This document shows positions 1-6,426 of a stretch of DNA of 7,361 bases, in pieces; the first letter of the stretch is position 1, and every line of letters starts with the position of its first letter. This stretch comes from Desulfocapsa sp. (GTDB taxonomy: Bacteria; Desulfobacterota; Desulfobulbia; Desulfobulbales; Desulfocapsaceae), in NCBI GenBank assembly GCA_029935135.1, contig JAOZKX010000094.1, positions 1 through 7,361 of the forward strand, read 5' to 3'. The notes beneath the pieces were generated by a model, which worked only from the letters and a program-made list of their open reading frames with translations, searched no databases and was not told the DNA's origin. The position numbers and the translations under genes were made by a program.

Positions 1-3
1 AAA

Positions 4-8
4 AGGAG
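4..8 (+). promoter_or_regulatory. Shine-Dalgarno site of the binding-protein gene
   Basis: AGGAG lies five bases before the ATG at 14 in an A-rich leader. This is a strong ribosome binding site and supports that start. The promoter itself lies upstream of the window. Confidence 0.85.
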
Positions 9-13
9 AAAAA

Positions 14-841
14 ATGAAGTTGATAAAGAAGATTTCTTTGGTTATTGCCGCCATGTCCATCGCAGGAGCATTCTCTGTGGCAAGCGCAGACCAGCTCGAC
101 AATGTTATTAAAAAAGGTGTGTTAAACTGTGGTGTGGTCCTCGATTTCCCACCCATGGGCTACTTTGACAAAGAAAACAAGCCTGCAGGGTTTGATGTGG
201 ATTATTGTACCGATTTAGCAAGTGCCCTTGGCGTAAAGGTGGAAGTTCTTAATCTTACCTGGGGTGATAGGATTCCATCACTGATATCTGGTAAAACAGA
301 TGTTGTTATCGGTTCCACTTCTGACACCCTTGAACGGGCAAAGTCAGTTGGTTTCACCTATCCCTATTTTGTCTTCAAATTTCAAGTGATATCGAAAAAA
401 GGATCTGGTATTAATTCATTTGATGACCTGAAAAGTGTAAAAGTGGGTGCTGCCTTAGGTACTACCTATGAAACCGAGTACCTTGCCTATGCAGAAAAAA
501 ATGGCTGGGGAAAAGACAACTACACCTCCTTTAAATCTGAGAATGATGCATACCTGGGACTCTACCAGGGCAAGGTTGATGCTGTTATCTCAACCAATAC
601 AAACATCGCCACAAAACTCCAGACAAAAGAATTTAAAGATTTTGTGGCCGGCCCGTTTGTTCCAAACTATGACGATGTTGTTGGTATCATCGCCAAGCGA
701 AGTGAATTGGCCTGGATCAATTACCTTAACCTTTTTCTGGTCCATCAGATACGAGACGGAAAAATGAATGAAAGGTACAATCAGCATTTTGGTTCCGATG
801 CTCCTGCTGATTTAATTCAGGCCCTGCTGGATAATAAGTAA
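14..841 (+). CDS. Periplasmic amino-acid-type ABC transporter substrate-binding protein (SBP family 3)
   Basis: This 275-residue protein should capture a small polar solute in the periplasm and deliver it to the permeases encoded next. Residues 1-25 form a Sec signal peptide (K-rich start, hydrophobic core, ASA before D26); there is no lipobox Cys, so the mature protein should be soluble. Family 3 hallmarks follow: the lobe-1 segment DFPPMGYF (44-51), the near-signature GFDVDYCTDLASAL (59-72), RIPSLISGK (86-94), and Arg108 in TLERAK, the residue that in this family grips the ligand carboxylate. Lobe 2 starts around GAALGTTYE (145-153) and has GKVDAV (186-191). Where many relatives have Asp five residues after that Asp189, for the ligand amino group, this protein has Thr194. 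C39 and C65 are the only cysteines and could form a disulfide. Length is normal. The ligand cannot be named from sequence; an amino acid or close analogue is most likely. Confidence 0.93.
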   Translation: MKLIKKISLVIAAMSIAGAFSVASADQLDNVIKKGVLNCGVVLDFPPMGYFDKENKPAGFDVDYCTDLASALGVKVEVLNLTWGDRIPSLISGKTDVVIGSTSDTLERAKSVGFTYPYFVFKFQVISKKGSGINSFDDLKSVKVGAALGTTYETEYLAYAEKNGWGKDNYTSFKSENDAYLGLYQGKVDAVISTNTNIATKLQTKEFKDFVAGPFVPNYDDVVGIIAKRSELAWINYLNLFLVHQIRDGKMNERYNQHFGSDAPADLIQALLDNK

Positions 842-859
842 TATTTTTTGCAGGTCATA

Positions 860-922
860 AGCTGCTCCTCCAGATCGAAGAAAACTGATTGCAGTTTTCG
901 TGCGCAGGAGAGAGGAGCAGCT
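860..922 (+). repeat. Nested inverted repeat (mRNA stem-loop) downstream of the binding-protein gene
   Basis: AGCTGCTCCTC (860-870) pairs perfectly with GAGGAGCAGCT (912-922), an 11-bp outer stem. Inside it, GAAAACTG (880-887) pairs with CAGTTTTC (892-899) around a four-base loop. No U tract follows the outer stem, so it is not a standard intrinsic terminator. It resembles the stabilising or partly terminating hairpins often found after binding-protein genes in ABC operons. Its palindromic form also leaves open a repetitive extragenic element. Confidence 0.7.
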
Positions 923-1101
923 CCTGGAATTGTAGAATAAGGTCTCCCTGGTCCATACATTTTGTGGACTCATCACTGTATCCTCTGTAGCCAAGCATAC
1001 CCGTGGATATACAGTCAGGTTCAGTGCCAGTTAAAGCTTCCCTTTCCCCGTAAGTATTCCTCCACCTTGACCTTTGCATCAATTTGTCGTAGTCATGCCT
1101 C

Positions 1102-1107
1102 TATAAT
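1102..1107 (+). promoter_or_regulatory. Possible internal -10 box (TATAAT) before permease 1
   Basis: A perfect TATAAT sits about 48 bases before the permease 1 start. The bases 16 to 18 upstream do not resemble TTGACA. TTGCAT (1074-1079) and TTGACC (1067-1072) are 22 and 29 bases away, too far for a normal sigma-70 promoter. A second promoter for the permease-to-EamA genes is possible but weakly supported. Confidence 0.25.
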
Positions 1108-1154
1108 TCTGTCATGCAGACAGGAAACTGTCGATGCTTTGTGAGGGAGTGAGT

Positions 1155-1820
1155 ATGGAGTACCAGTTCCACTGGAATATAGTATTTAATAAGATGCCAC
1201 AGCTGCTGAATGGTGCATTCGTAACACTGCATGTATCCGTTCTCGCCATGCTGATAGGCATTGCCATTGCAGTGCTACTGGCAATAGGAAAGATGTCAGA
1301 TTCAAAGGCAATTTCATTTATCCCAACAGTATGGGTTGAAATTGCCAGGAATACACCGGCGCTCTTTCAAATCTACATGGCCTACTTTGGCCTGGGGGCA
1401 TTTGGAATTCACCTGTCTCCCTATGTTGCTGTGCTGAGCGCACTTATTTTTGTCAATGCCGGGTATCTGACCGAAACATTTAGAGGAGGCTTTCAGGCGA
1501 TACCCAAAACACAATACAGTGCCTCAAAATCACTGGGTATGAGCAGTGTACAGGTGTATCGATATATTATCCTCCCCCAGATGTTCAGACGCATCTACCA
1601 TCCCCTAACCAATCAGTTTGTCTGGTCGATCCTTATGAGTTCCCTTGGTATTCTGGTGGGGATGAACGAACTTTCCGGAGAAACACAAAGGCTTCAGTCT
1701 TTATCCTTTAGAACCCTGGAGTTCTTCATCGTAGCAGCGATCATGTACTATGTGATAACCAAGTTTGTGCTGCTGAGCACTTCGCTGGTTTCTAAAAGAA
1801 TTTTTAAGGGAGATATATAA
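1155..1820 (+). CDS. Amino-acid-type ABC transporter permease, first subunit
   Basis: An inner-membrane permease of the BPD_transp_1 (His/Glu/Gln/Arg/opine) family, 221 residues with this start. The ATG at 1155 is chosen because GAGGGAG (1143-1149) lies five bases before it; the frame stays open to an ATG at 1134 that has no such site. About five membrane segments are visible (near 20-44, 56-80, 88-104, 156-172, 188-210). The family cytoplasmic loop is at 108-141: FRGGFQAIPKTQ, then SASKSLG in place of EAAxxLG, then IILPQ. The Glu of the EAA motif is thus Ser122, while the coupling Gly128 is kept. RNTPALFQ (65-72) matches the usual RxTPxxxQ segment. It should pair with the next permease and the ATPase to form the translocation pore. 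Its stop overlaps the next ATG by one base (TAATG). Confidence 0.92.
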   Translation: MEYQFHWNIVFNKMPQLLNGAFVTLHVSVLAMLIGIAIAVLLAIGKMSDSKAISFIPTVWVEIARNTPALFQIYMAYFGLGAFGIHLSPYVAVLSALIFVNAGYLTETFRGGFQAIPKTQYSASKSLGMSSVQVYRYIILPQMFRRIYHPLTNQFVWSILMSSLGILVGMNELSGETQRLQSLSFRTLEFFIVAAIMYYVITKFVLLSTSLVSKRIFKGDI

Positions 1821-2476
1821 TGGGTATCTCATTTTTCACTCCTTTATCCTGGAACGATTCCGGCTTTATCCTGACAGGCGTCCTCAACACGATCTATATA
1901 TCGGTGTTGGCCATCGTGGTGGGCACAATTCTGGGATTGATTGTGGGCTTCTTGCGTGCAGAGGCCAACAGATTTGTCAATAGTCTGATGGGTAGCGTGC
2001 TGGATATTTTACGAAGTGTCCCCCTTATCATCCAGCTTATACTCTTCAGCACCTATATCGGTGCCATGGGACACCCGCTCAACCCTTTTGTCTCAGGTTC
2101 AATCGTTCTCTCCCTCTACACCATGGCATTTATGGGTGAAGTTTTTCGGGGTGGGTTTGAGTCTGTTCAAAAACCCATGATAGTCACAGCACGATCCCTG
2201 GGGATGAGCTATTGGCAGGCATTACGATATATCCGCCTGCCAATTGGCTTACGGGCAGTTTTCCCTTCCTGGCTGGGCGTTGCGCTGAGTGTGATAAAGG
2301 ATTCCGCTCTGGTTTCAGTCATTGGCTATATGGAATTACTTCGCACATCAGAACAGTTAATTTCAAGAACCCAGCAACCCCTTGAGATACTCATTGGTGT
2401 TGGAATTTTTTACTTTATCATTTCGTATCCGCTCTCTTTGTACGGCAAATATATGGAAAGGAAAATGGCAATATGA
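1820..2476 (+). CDS. Amino-acid-type ABC transporter permease, second subunit
   Basis: A 218-residue inner-membrane permease of the same family as the preceding gene and its probable heterodimer partner. AAGGGAG just upstream, inside the end of permease 1, serves as its ribosome site, and translation is probably coupled through TAATG. Membrane segments are seen near 16-45, 58-82, 90-108, 148-170 and 186-208. RSVPLIIQ (65-72) is the conserved helix segment. The loop FRGGFESVQKP...VTARSLGMS (109-130) followed by IRLP (138-141) is the ATPase-contact region; here too the EAA Glu is lost (Val122), with Gly128 kept. KDSALVSVIG (160-169) is a strong family motif. The gene overlaps the ATPase gene by four bases (ATGA). 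The subunits share the fold but clearly differ, which is usual for heteromeric transporters. Confidence 0.93.
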   Translation: MGISFFTPLSWNDSGFILTGVLNTIYISVLAIVVGTILGLIVGFLRAEANRFVNSLMGSVLDILRSVPLIIQLILFSTYIGAMGHPLNPFVSGSIVLSLYTMAFMGEVFRGGFESVQKPMIVTARSLGMSYWQALRYIRLPIGLRAVFPSWLGVALSVIKDSALVSVIGYMELLRTSEQLISRTQQPLEILIGVGIFYFIISYPLSLYGKYMERKMAI

Positions 2477-3198
2477 TTCAGATTCAGGATGTGCATAAAT
2501 CTTTTGGAGATCTGGAAGTATTAAAAGGCGTAGATCTTGATGTGGATAAAGGTGAGGTTGTAAGTATCATCGGTGGCAGTGGCAGTGGAAAATCAACCCT
2601 TTTATACTGTATCAATGCCATAGAAGATATTCAGCAGGGCAGGATCGTTGTTGATGAAATCGATGTCCATGCCAAGGCGACAAATCAAAACAAGCTGAGA
2701 CAAAAGCTTGGCATGGTTTTTCAGCAGTGGAATTCTTTTCCCCATCTCACGGTGCTGGAAAACACATCCCTTGCCCCCCAGATAGTACTAAAAAAGAGTA
2801 AAAAAGAGGCCATTGAACTTGCCAAATATGAGCTCAACCATGTTGGTTTAGGTGATAAGTTCGATGTCTATCCCACCCGCATGTCCGGAGGACAGCAGCA
2901 GAGACTGGCCATTGCAAGGGCCTTGGCAATGAGGCCTGACTATATGCTCTTTGACGAGGTGACTTCAGCCCTCGATCCGGAGCTTGTAGGTGAGGTACTG
3001 GACACCTTGAGAATGCTTCGTGATGACGGTATGACCATGATCTGTGTTACCCACGAGATCGGGTTTGCCCGGGAAGTCTCTGACAAGGTAGCATTTTTTC
3101 ATCAGGGTATCATTGAGGAGATGGGCCCCCCGGAACATGTCATATCCAATCCTCAGAAAGAAACAACGCAAAAGTTTTTAAGTAAAGTGCTCCATTGA
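2473..3198 (+). CDS. Amino-acid-type ABC transporter ATP-binding protein
   Basis: A 241-residue cytoplasmic ATPase that powers the two permeases, related to the GlnQ/HisP class. All catalytic elements are visible in order: Walker A GGSGSGKST (34-42), Q-loop FQQWNSFPHLTVLEN (83-97), ABC signature MSGGQQQR (137-144, with Met where Leu is usual), Walker B MLFDE (158-162, Glu162 catalytic), D-loop SALDPE (165-170) and the switch His194 in VTHEIGFAREV. Length is typical, and no C-terminal regulatory domain of the MetN type is present. The start overlaps the stop of permease 2 by four bases, and the TGA overlaps the next ATG by one. The enzyme looks fully functional. The wording of the conserved blocks points to polar amino acid transport; the exact substrate is not readable. 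Confidence 0.95.
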   Translation: MIQIQDVHKSFGDLEVLKGVDLDVDKGEVVSIIGGSGSGKSTLLYCINAIEDIQQGRIVVDEIDVHAKATNQNKLRQKLGMVFQQWNSFPHLTVLENTSLAPQIVLKKSKKEAIELAKYELNHVGLGDKFDVYPTRMSGGQQQRLAIARALAMRPDYMLFDEVTSALDPELVGEVLDTLRMLRDDGMTMICVTHEIGFAREVSDKVAFFHQGIIEEMGPPEHVISNPQKETTQKFLSKVLH

Positions 3199-4106
3199 TG
3201 AGTGACAGGGAAGCAACGGAGAGTTCAACAACAAACGGCCACTGGTTGATTCTCGGGGGCGCAATGCTCTGGGGTACGACTGGTACTGCCCAGGCCTTTG
3301 CCCCGGCCGGTTATGATCCCCTTGTTATCGGAACACTGCGGCTGCTGGTTGGCAGCCTGGCGCTGTTGCTTATTGTGGGATGGCGAAAAGAACTGAGTCG
3401 TTTGCAAAACTGGAAACCCCTGGCCTTTTTCTTTGCCGGACTATTGATTGCCGGTTATCAGATCTGTTTTTTTACCGGAGTGGCCAAAACAGGTGTTGCC
3501 GTCGGTACCGTCGTGGGAATTGGCAGTGCCCCAATTGCCGGTGGCCTGCTTGGATTTTTCTTTCGGGGGGAACAATTACATCGGCGCTGGTTTCTGGCAA
3601 CCGGCTTTGCCATTGTCGGATGTACTCTTCTCAGTCTCACCGGGGGGACAGTCACAGTCGACCTGACTGGAATAGTGCTTGCCATTGGTGCTGGTATCTT
3701 TTATGCCGCATTGACCCTGGTCTTAAAGGGCTTAATGGAGGAGAACTCTTCCCTTGCTGTCATCGCAGTGGTCTTCAGCATTGGTGCACTGCTGATGTCA
3801 CCACTGCTCCTGAAGAGTGACATCAACTGGATACTGCAGCCACGATCCATTGGAGTGGCACTGCATCTTGGTGTGATAGCCACAGCAATCCCTTATGTGC
3901 TCTTTGCCCAGGGCTTGAAAACGATCCAGATCAGTACTGCAACCACCCTCACTTTAGCCGAGCCGATGACCGCCGCAACCCTCGGCATTCTCCTTCTCGG
4001 GGAACAGTTGAATTTCCAGGCCTTTGGCGGCATATTTTTAATTTTTTCCGGCCTTGCGGTGCTGACCTGGAAGGGCCGAAAAAACGCCAACAGATCTCTT
4101 AAATGA
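3198..4106 (+). CDS. EamA/DMT-superfamily transporter, first of a tandem pair
   Basis: A 302-residue integral membrane protein with ten predicted helices built as two EamA repeats. The repeats end in similar segments: GSAPIAGGLLGFFFRGEQL (109-127) and LAEPMTAATLGILLLGEQL (253-271). The hydrophilic first 14 residues and the K/R-rich C-terminal tail (292-302) fit cytoplasmic ends. The ATG at 3198 overlaps the ATPase stop (TGATG); a TTG one codon earlier is possible but unnecessary. No strong ribosome site precedes it, so translation probably depends on coupling to the ATPase gene. Many characterised members (RhtA, YdcZ-like, YddG) export amino acids or metabolites, whereas a few import sugars. 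Its position directly after an amino-acid importer suggests transport of the same compound or a product. The direction of transport is inferred, not shown. Confidence 0.88.
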   Translation: MSDREATESSTTNGHWLILGGAMLWGTTGTAQAFAPAGYDPLVIGTLRLLVGSLALLLIVGWRKELSRLQNWKPLAFFFAGLLIAGYQICFFTGVAKTGVAVGTVVGIGSAPIAGGLLGFFFRGEQLHRRWFLATGFAIVGCTLLSLTGGTVTVDLTGIVLAIGAGIFYAALTLVLKGLMEENSSLAVIAVVFSIGALLMSPLLLKSDINWILQPRSIGVALHLGVIATAIPYVLFAQGLKTIQISTATTLTLAEPMTAATLGILLLGEQLNFQAFGGIFLIFSGLAVLTWKGRKNANRSLK

Positions 4107-4975
4107 GTTCCCAGCGTCGGGCATTCCTTTTCGGCCTCAGTGCCGTATTGCTCTGGTCCACCGTTGCCACCGCCTTCAAACTCTCTCTCCGCCATTTCAG
4201 CCCCATTGAACTGCTGCTCTACTCCAGTGCTTTTTCAACCATGGTTATTGGGGTGATCCTTGCTTTGCAGGGGAAATTTTTTCTCGTGTTTCAATGCTCG
4301 CGCCGAGAATACCTGCTCTCCATCTTTCTCGGGCTGCTAAACCCATTCCTCTACTACCTGATCCTCTTTAAAGCATATGAGTTATTACCAGCCCAGCAAG
4401 CGCAACCGATCAATTACACCTGGGCAATCACACTCTCTCTCTTATCCGTTCCATTACTGAAACAAAAGATAAGCTGGCAGCAATGGCTGGCCTTGTTGAT
4501 CAGTTATTGCGGGGTAGTTGTTATTTCCACGGAAGGAAGACCATTCAGTCTACAATTCACCGATCCTTTGGGAGTGGGACTTGCCCTGGTCTCCACTGTG
4601 GTATGGGCACTCTATTGGATTTACAATACCCGTGACAGGCGCGATCCGGTGGTGGGACTCTTTGTAAACTTCCTCTGCGGATTTCCTTTCATCCTGTGCT
4701 ATTATCTATTGACCAGTGAACTGCGTATACCGCCACTGAGCGGTTTACTCGGTGCCGCGTATGTGGGATTCTTTGAAATGGGACTCTGTTTTGTCCTCTG
4801 GTTGATGGCAATGAAACTGACTCAGAACACCGCCAGGATCAGCAATTTGATCTTTATTTCCCCTTTCCTGTCCCTTATTTTCATACACTTTCTGCTGGGT
4901 GAACACATTGTGCCGGGAACCTTCATCGGTTTGTCCCTGATTGTCGCCGGGCTTCTCTGTCAGCGGATCAAATAA
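4103..4975 (+). CDS. EamA/DMT-superfamily transporter, second of a tandem pair
   Basis: A 290-residue membrane protein with about ten helices. It overlaps the previous EamA gene by four bases (ATGA) and has no good ribosome site of its own, so it is probably made by translational coupling. First-repeat features are LLWSTVATAFKLSLRHFSP (16-34) and QPINYTWAITLSLLSVPLLK (101-120); the second repeat ends in FISPFLSLIFIHFLLGEHI (251-269). The asparagine/tyrosine/tryptophan-rich INYTW stretch recalls the YddG branch of aromatic amino acid exporters, but this is only a resemblance. By eye it shares little with its neighbour outside family positions, so the pair is not a recent duplication. It may be an independent exporter or one half of a two-protein DMT complex. 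It is the last gene of the left operon and converges on the TetR gene 19 bases away. Confidence 0.87.
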   Translation: MSSQRRAFLFGLSAVLLWSTVATAFKLSLRHFSPIELLLYSSAFSTMVIGVILALQGKFFLVFQCSRREYLLSIFLGLLNPFLYYLILFKAYELLPAQQAQPINYTWAITLSLLSVPLLKQKISWQQWLALLISYCGVVVISTEGRPFSLQFTDPLGVGLALVSTVVWALYWIYNTRDRRDPVVGLFVNFLCGFPFILCYYLLTSELRIPPLSGLLGAAYVGFFEMGLCFVLWLMAMKLTQNTARISNLIFISPFLSLIFIHFLLGEHIVPGTFIGLSLIVAGLLCQRIK

Positions 4976-4994
4976 GAGGCTCAAAAGATGCCGC

Positions 4995-5561
4995 CTATTT
5001 GTTGACAAACATCTTATGACGTAATCTCTGCAGCCGGGCATACTCTTCACTGTTATCCCCAGTAAATGTCACATCTTCCCAGGCATGATAACAGAGATGC
5101 AATCGAGCCCGCATTTCAAGTTCGTCGCCGCGAAACCCCAACTCCTTAAAAATTCCGCGCACGAATTCCAAACGCATTGCAATAACCTTTTTCACAACCT
5201 CAGCTACCAATGGATCTATTTTGGCCCAACCATTCATGGCAAGATCATATTGAGCCAGCTGTCTGTCTTTAACCATCTCCATGGTGATAAGGAGGCGTTT
5301 TTCCGGGTCAAGTTTTTTCATATCCAAGCTGTCGGTAATCACAGCAGTATATTCATTGGCCCAATAGTCAAGAAGGTGCTGCAGGAGATCCTGGCGATCC
5401 TGAAAATGGTAATAAAATCCACTTCTCGACACATGTAACTGTTTAGCCAGCCGATCAATTTTTACCGCCTCAAAACCATCTTTCCCCAGCGTCTCAAGAG
5501 CCTTGGCAAGCCACTGCTCCTTACTTACACCTTTGTTTTTATTTGTTTTTGATCGCTTCAT
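4995..5561 (-). CDS. TetR/AcrR-family transcriptional repressor
   Basis: A 188-residue cytoplasmic DNA-binding regulator. The N-terminal TetR domain covers about residues 13-60. Its helix-turn-helix reads KIDRLAKQLHVSRSGFYYHF (34-53), ending in the classic YYHF that marks the recognition helix end and the start of helix 4. The rest (about 65-188) is an all-helical ligand-binding and dimerisation domain, variable as usual, so the inducer cannot be told. The Lys-rich first ten residues could add DNA contacts. The start is the only in-frame ATG before the domain; bases upstream are CT-rich on this strand and give no Shine-Dalgarno match. The gene diverges from the DUF169 gene, and a palindrome between them is its likely operator. 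It probably represses itself and that neighbour. Control of the left operon, which it faces tail to tail, is less likely. Confidence 0.93.
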   Translation of the reverse strand: MKRSKTNKNKGVSKEQWLAKALETLGKDGFEAVKIDRLAKQLHVSRSGFYYHFQDRQDLLQHLLDYWANEYTAVITDSLDMKKLDPEKRLLITMEMVKDRQLAQYDLAMNGWAKIDPLVAEVVKKVIAMRLEFVRGIFKELGFRGDELEMRARLHLCYHAWEDVTFTGDNSEEYARLQRLRHKMFVNK

Positions 5562-5582
5562 AGGAACAGGGGGAATTTTTAC

Positions 5583-5611
5583 TAGACAGCACTGTACAGT
5601 GTAGTTATTTT
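5583..5611 (+). promoter_or_regulatory. Candidate promoter of the DUF169 gene
   Basis: TAGACA (5583-5588, five of six to TTGACA) and TATTTT (5606-5611, four of six to TATAAT) are separated by an ideal 17 bases. The expected start of transcription near 5618 leaves a leader of about 70 bases. The 12-bp palindrome fills the spacer, so a bound repressor would exclude RNA polymerase. Confidence 0.5.
5590..5601. promoter_or_regulatory. Palindromic operator, probable TetR-family binding site
   Basis: CACTGTACAGTG is a perfect 12-bp palindrome. Further out, the bases at 5586-5587 and 5604-5605 also match across the centre, giving a 20-bp site with an interrupted arm. It is central to the TetR/DUF169 divergent region and overlaps both predicted promoters. 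No second copy was seen elsewhere in the window. The regulator assignment rests on position and on what is known of TetR operators. Confidence 0.7.
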
Positions 5612-5635
5612 ATAGCAATGTTCAAAAAAAGACAA
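5607..5635 (-). promoter_or_regulatory. Candidate promoter of the TetR gene
   Basis: Read on the minus strand, TTGTCT (5635-5630) and TAAAAT (5612-5607) are 17 bases apart; TATAAA (5614-5609) is an alternative -10. Transcription would start near 5600, inside the palindrome, which fits negative autoregulation. The leader to the ATG would be about 40 bases. Confidence 0.45.
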
Positions 5636-5675
5636 GGTCAACTACCAGACACACGACAAACCCCATCCAATATAC

Positions 5676-5681
5676 AGAGGA
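5676..5681 (+). promoter_or_regulatory. Shine-Dalgarno site of the DUF169 gene
   Basis: AGAGGA lies seven bases before the ATG at 5689, a good site that fixes this start. Confidence 0.75.
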
Positions 5682-5688
5682 AAATACC

Positions 5689-6426
5689 ATGAACATCGAA
5701 ATCAAGGAACGCTTTATGAAAGATTGGGAAAAATACTTTCCCGGTCGTGAACTTCCCATCGCATGCTATTACTCCAATAAGCTGGGAGGAGTAAAGTTCC
5801 CCAATCGCCCCAAACCTAATCGCAAGGGATACACCTGTATATTCAGTCAAATAGCACCTGTCAGAGGAGGACACCCCCGGGCCTTTAACATGAAGAACCT
5901 GGGATGTTTCGGAGCCTTTATACCACTTGGTTTTGCGACCACCGTTTCCGATGATGTGAGGAACTATATCTGCAACATTGAACGGGTCAAAAAATCCTAT
6001 GAGCATGTTGATGGCCTGTACGAACACCACACTTCAGAAGGGGCCCAGGGGAAATATCTCATCTTCAAGCGCTGGGATACACTTGAAGAGAATGACACGC
6101 CACAGGTAGTTTTTTTCTTCGCCAACCCGGATGTTATTGCCGGCCTCCACACTCTGGCAAATTTTGATTCCATGACAGCCCACGGAGTCATGACACCAGC
6201 AGGATCAGGCTGTGATTCAATTGTTGGCTTTCCAATGAGTGAACTCAACTCTGACGAGCCCAAAGCTGTTTTGGGTGCTTTGGACCCTTCAGTACGGGCC
6301 TGTGTGAAACCAGATATCTTTACTTTCTCTGCTCCCTGGACTAAATTTCTGACTATGCTTGATAATATGGACGATAGCTTTCTTACAGCGCATTGCTGGA
6401 CGAATGTAAAATCACGCTTTAAATGA
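5689..6426 (+). CDS. DUF169 (COG2043-type) family protein of unknown function
   Basis: A 245-residue soluble protein without signal peptide or membrane segments. Family features recognised are WEKYFPGRELPIACYYS (13-29), LGCFGAFIPLGF (71-82), YLIFKRWDTLEE (123-134), VVFFFANPDVIAGLHTLANF (140-159), SGCDSIVGFP (173-182), and a C-terminal ALDPSVRACVKPDIFTFSAP (197-216) running into MDDSFL. These match the usual DUF169 order and length, so the gene is probably intact. Cysteines are at 26, 50, 73, 95, 175, 205 and 236; Cys73 and Cys175 lie in the most conserved blocks and could bind a metal or cofactor, which is speculation. No reaction is established for the family as far as I know. The gene diverges from a TetR gene across a palindromic operator and is followed 98 bases later by an MFS transporter gene, suggesting repression relieved by a small ligand. 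Confidence 0.85.
   Translation: MNIEIKERFMKDWEKYFPGRELPIACYYSNKLGGVKFPNRPKPNRKGYTCIFSQIAPVRGGHPRAFNMKNLGCFGAFIPLGFATTVSDDVRNYICNIERVKKSYEHVDGLYEHHTSEGAQGKYLIFKRWDTLEENDTPQVVFFFANPDVIAGLHTLANFDSMTAHGVMTPAGSGCDSIVGFPMSELNSDEPKAVLGALDPSVRACVKPDIFTFSAPWTKFLTMLDNMDDSFLTAHCWTNVKSRFK

Larger units (their letters stand above)
842..1154 (+). other. Long structured gap between binding-protein gene and permease 1
   Basis: No convincing gene is visible here, although the genes on both sides belong to one transporter. The stretch holds a nested hairpin (860-922), two small stem-loops (951-955 with 965-969, and 1109-1113 with 1119-1123), a perfect TATAAT at 1102-1107 without a good -35 box, and the ribosome binding site of permease 1. 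Short open frames on both strands have no ribosome site and no recognisable domain. A likely role is uncoupling the level of binding protein from that of the membrane parts, by RNA processing, attenuation or an internal promoter. That role is inferred. Confidence 0.6.

Noticed and set aside
855..1082. 75-codon open frame on the minus strand (and shorter frames on the plus strand) in the gap after the binding-protein gene
   Set aside because: No ribosome site, no recognisable domain, overlaps the palindromic hairpin, and other frames in the same stretch are open for similar lengths.
1021..1137. Minus-strand 39-codon stretch that reads like a protein tail (VKVEEYLRGKGSF) but has an in-frame TGA at 1093-1095
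   Set aside because: It could be a remnant of a decayed gene, but it is too short and has no start; a protein search of this stretch would be needed to call a pseudogene.
3195..3197. TTG start one codon before the first EamA gene ATG
   Set aside because: The ATG at 3198 gives the common one-base TGATG overlap and needs no rare start.
3198..4975. Recent transfer of the EamA genes suggested by somewhat higher GC
   Set aside because: GC in individual lines varies widely on both sides of the junction, and the genes are coupled to the ABC operon without mobile-element traces.
4976..4998. Possible bidirectional terminator between the convergent EamA and TetR genes
   Set aside because: Only a 4-bp AGGC/GCCT stem with a 12-base loop and no T run; not enough to call.
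5085..5438. 117-codon plus-strand frame inside the TetR gene
   Set aside because: It is antisense to a clear TetR domain protein, with no ribosome site or family features.
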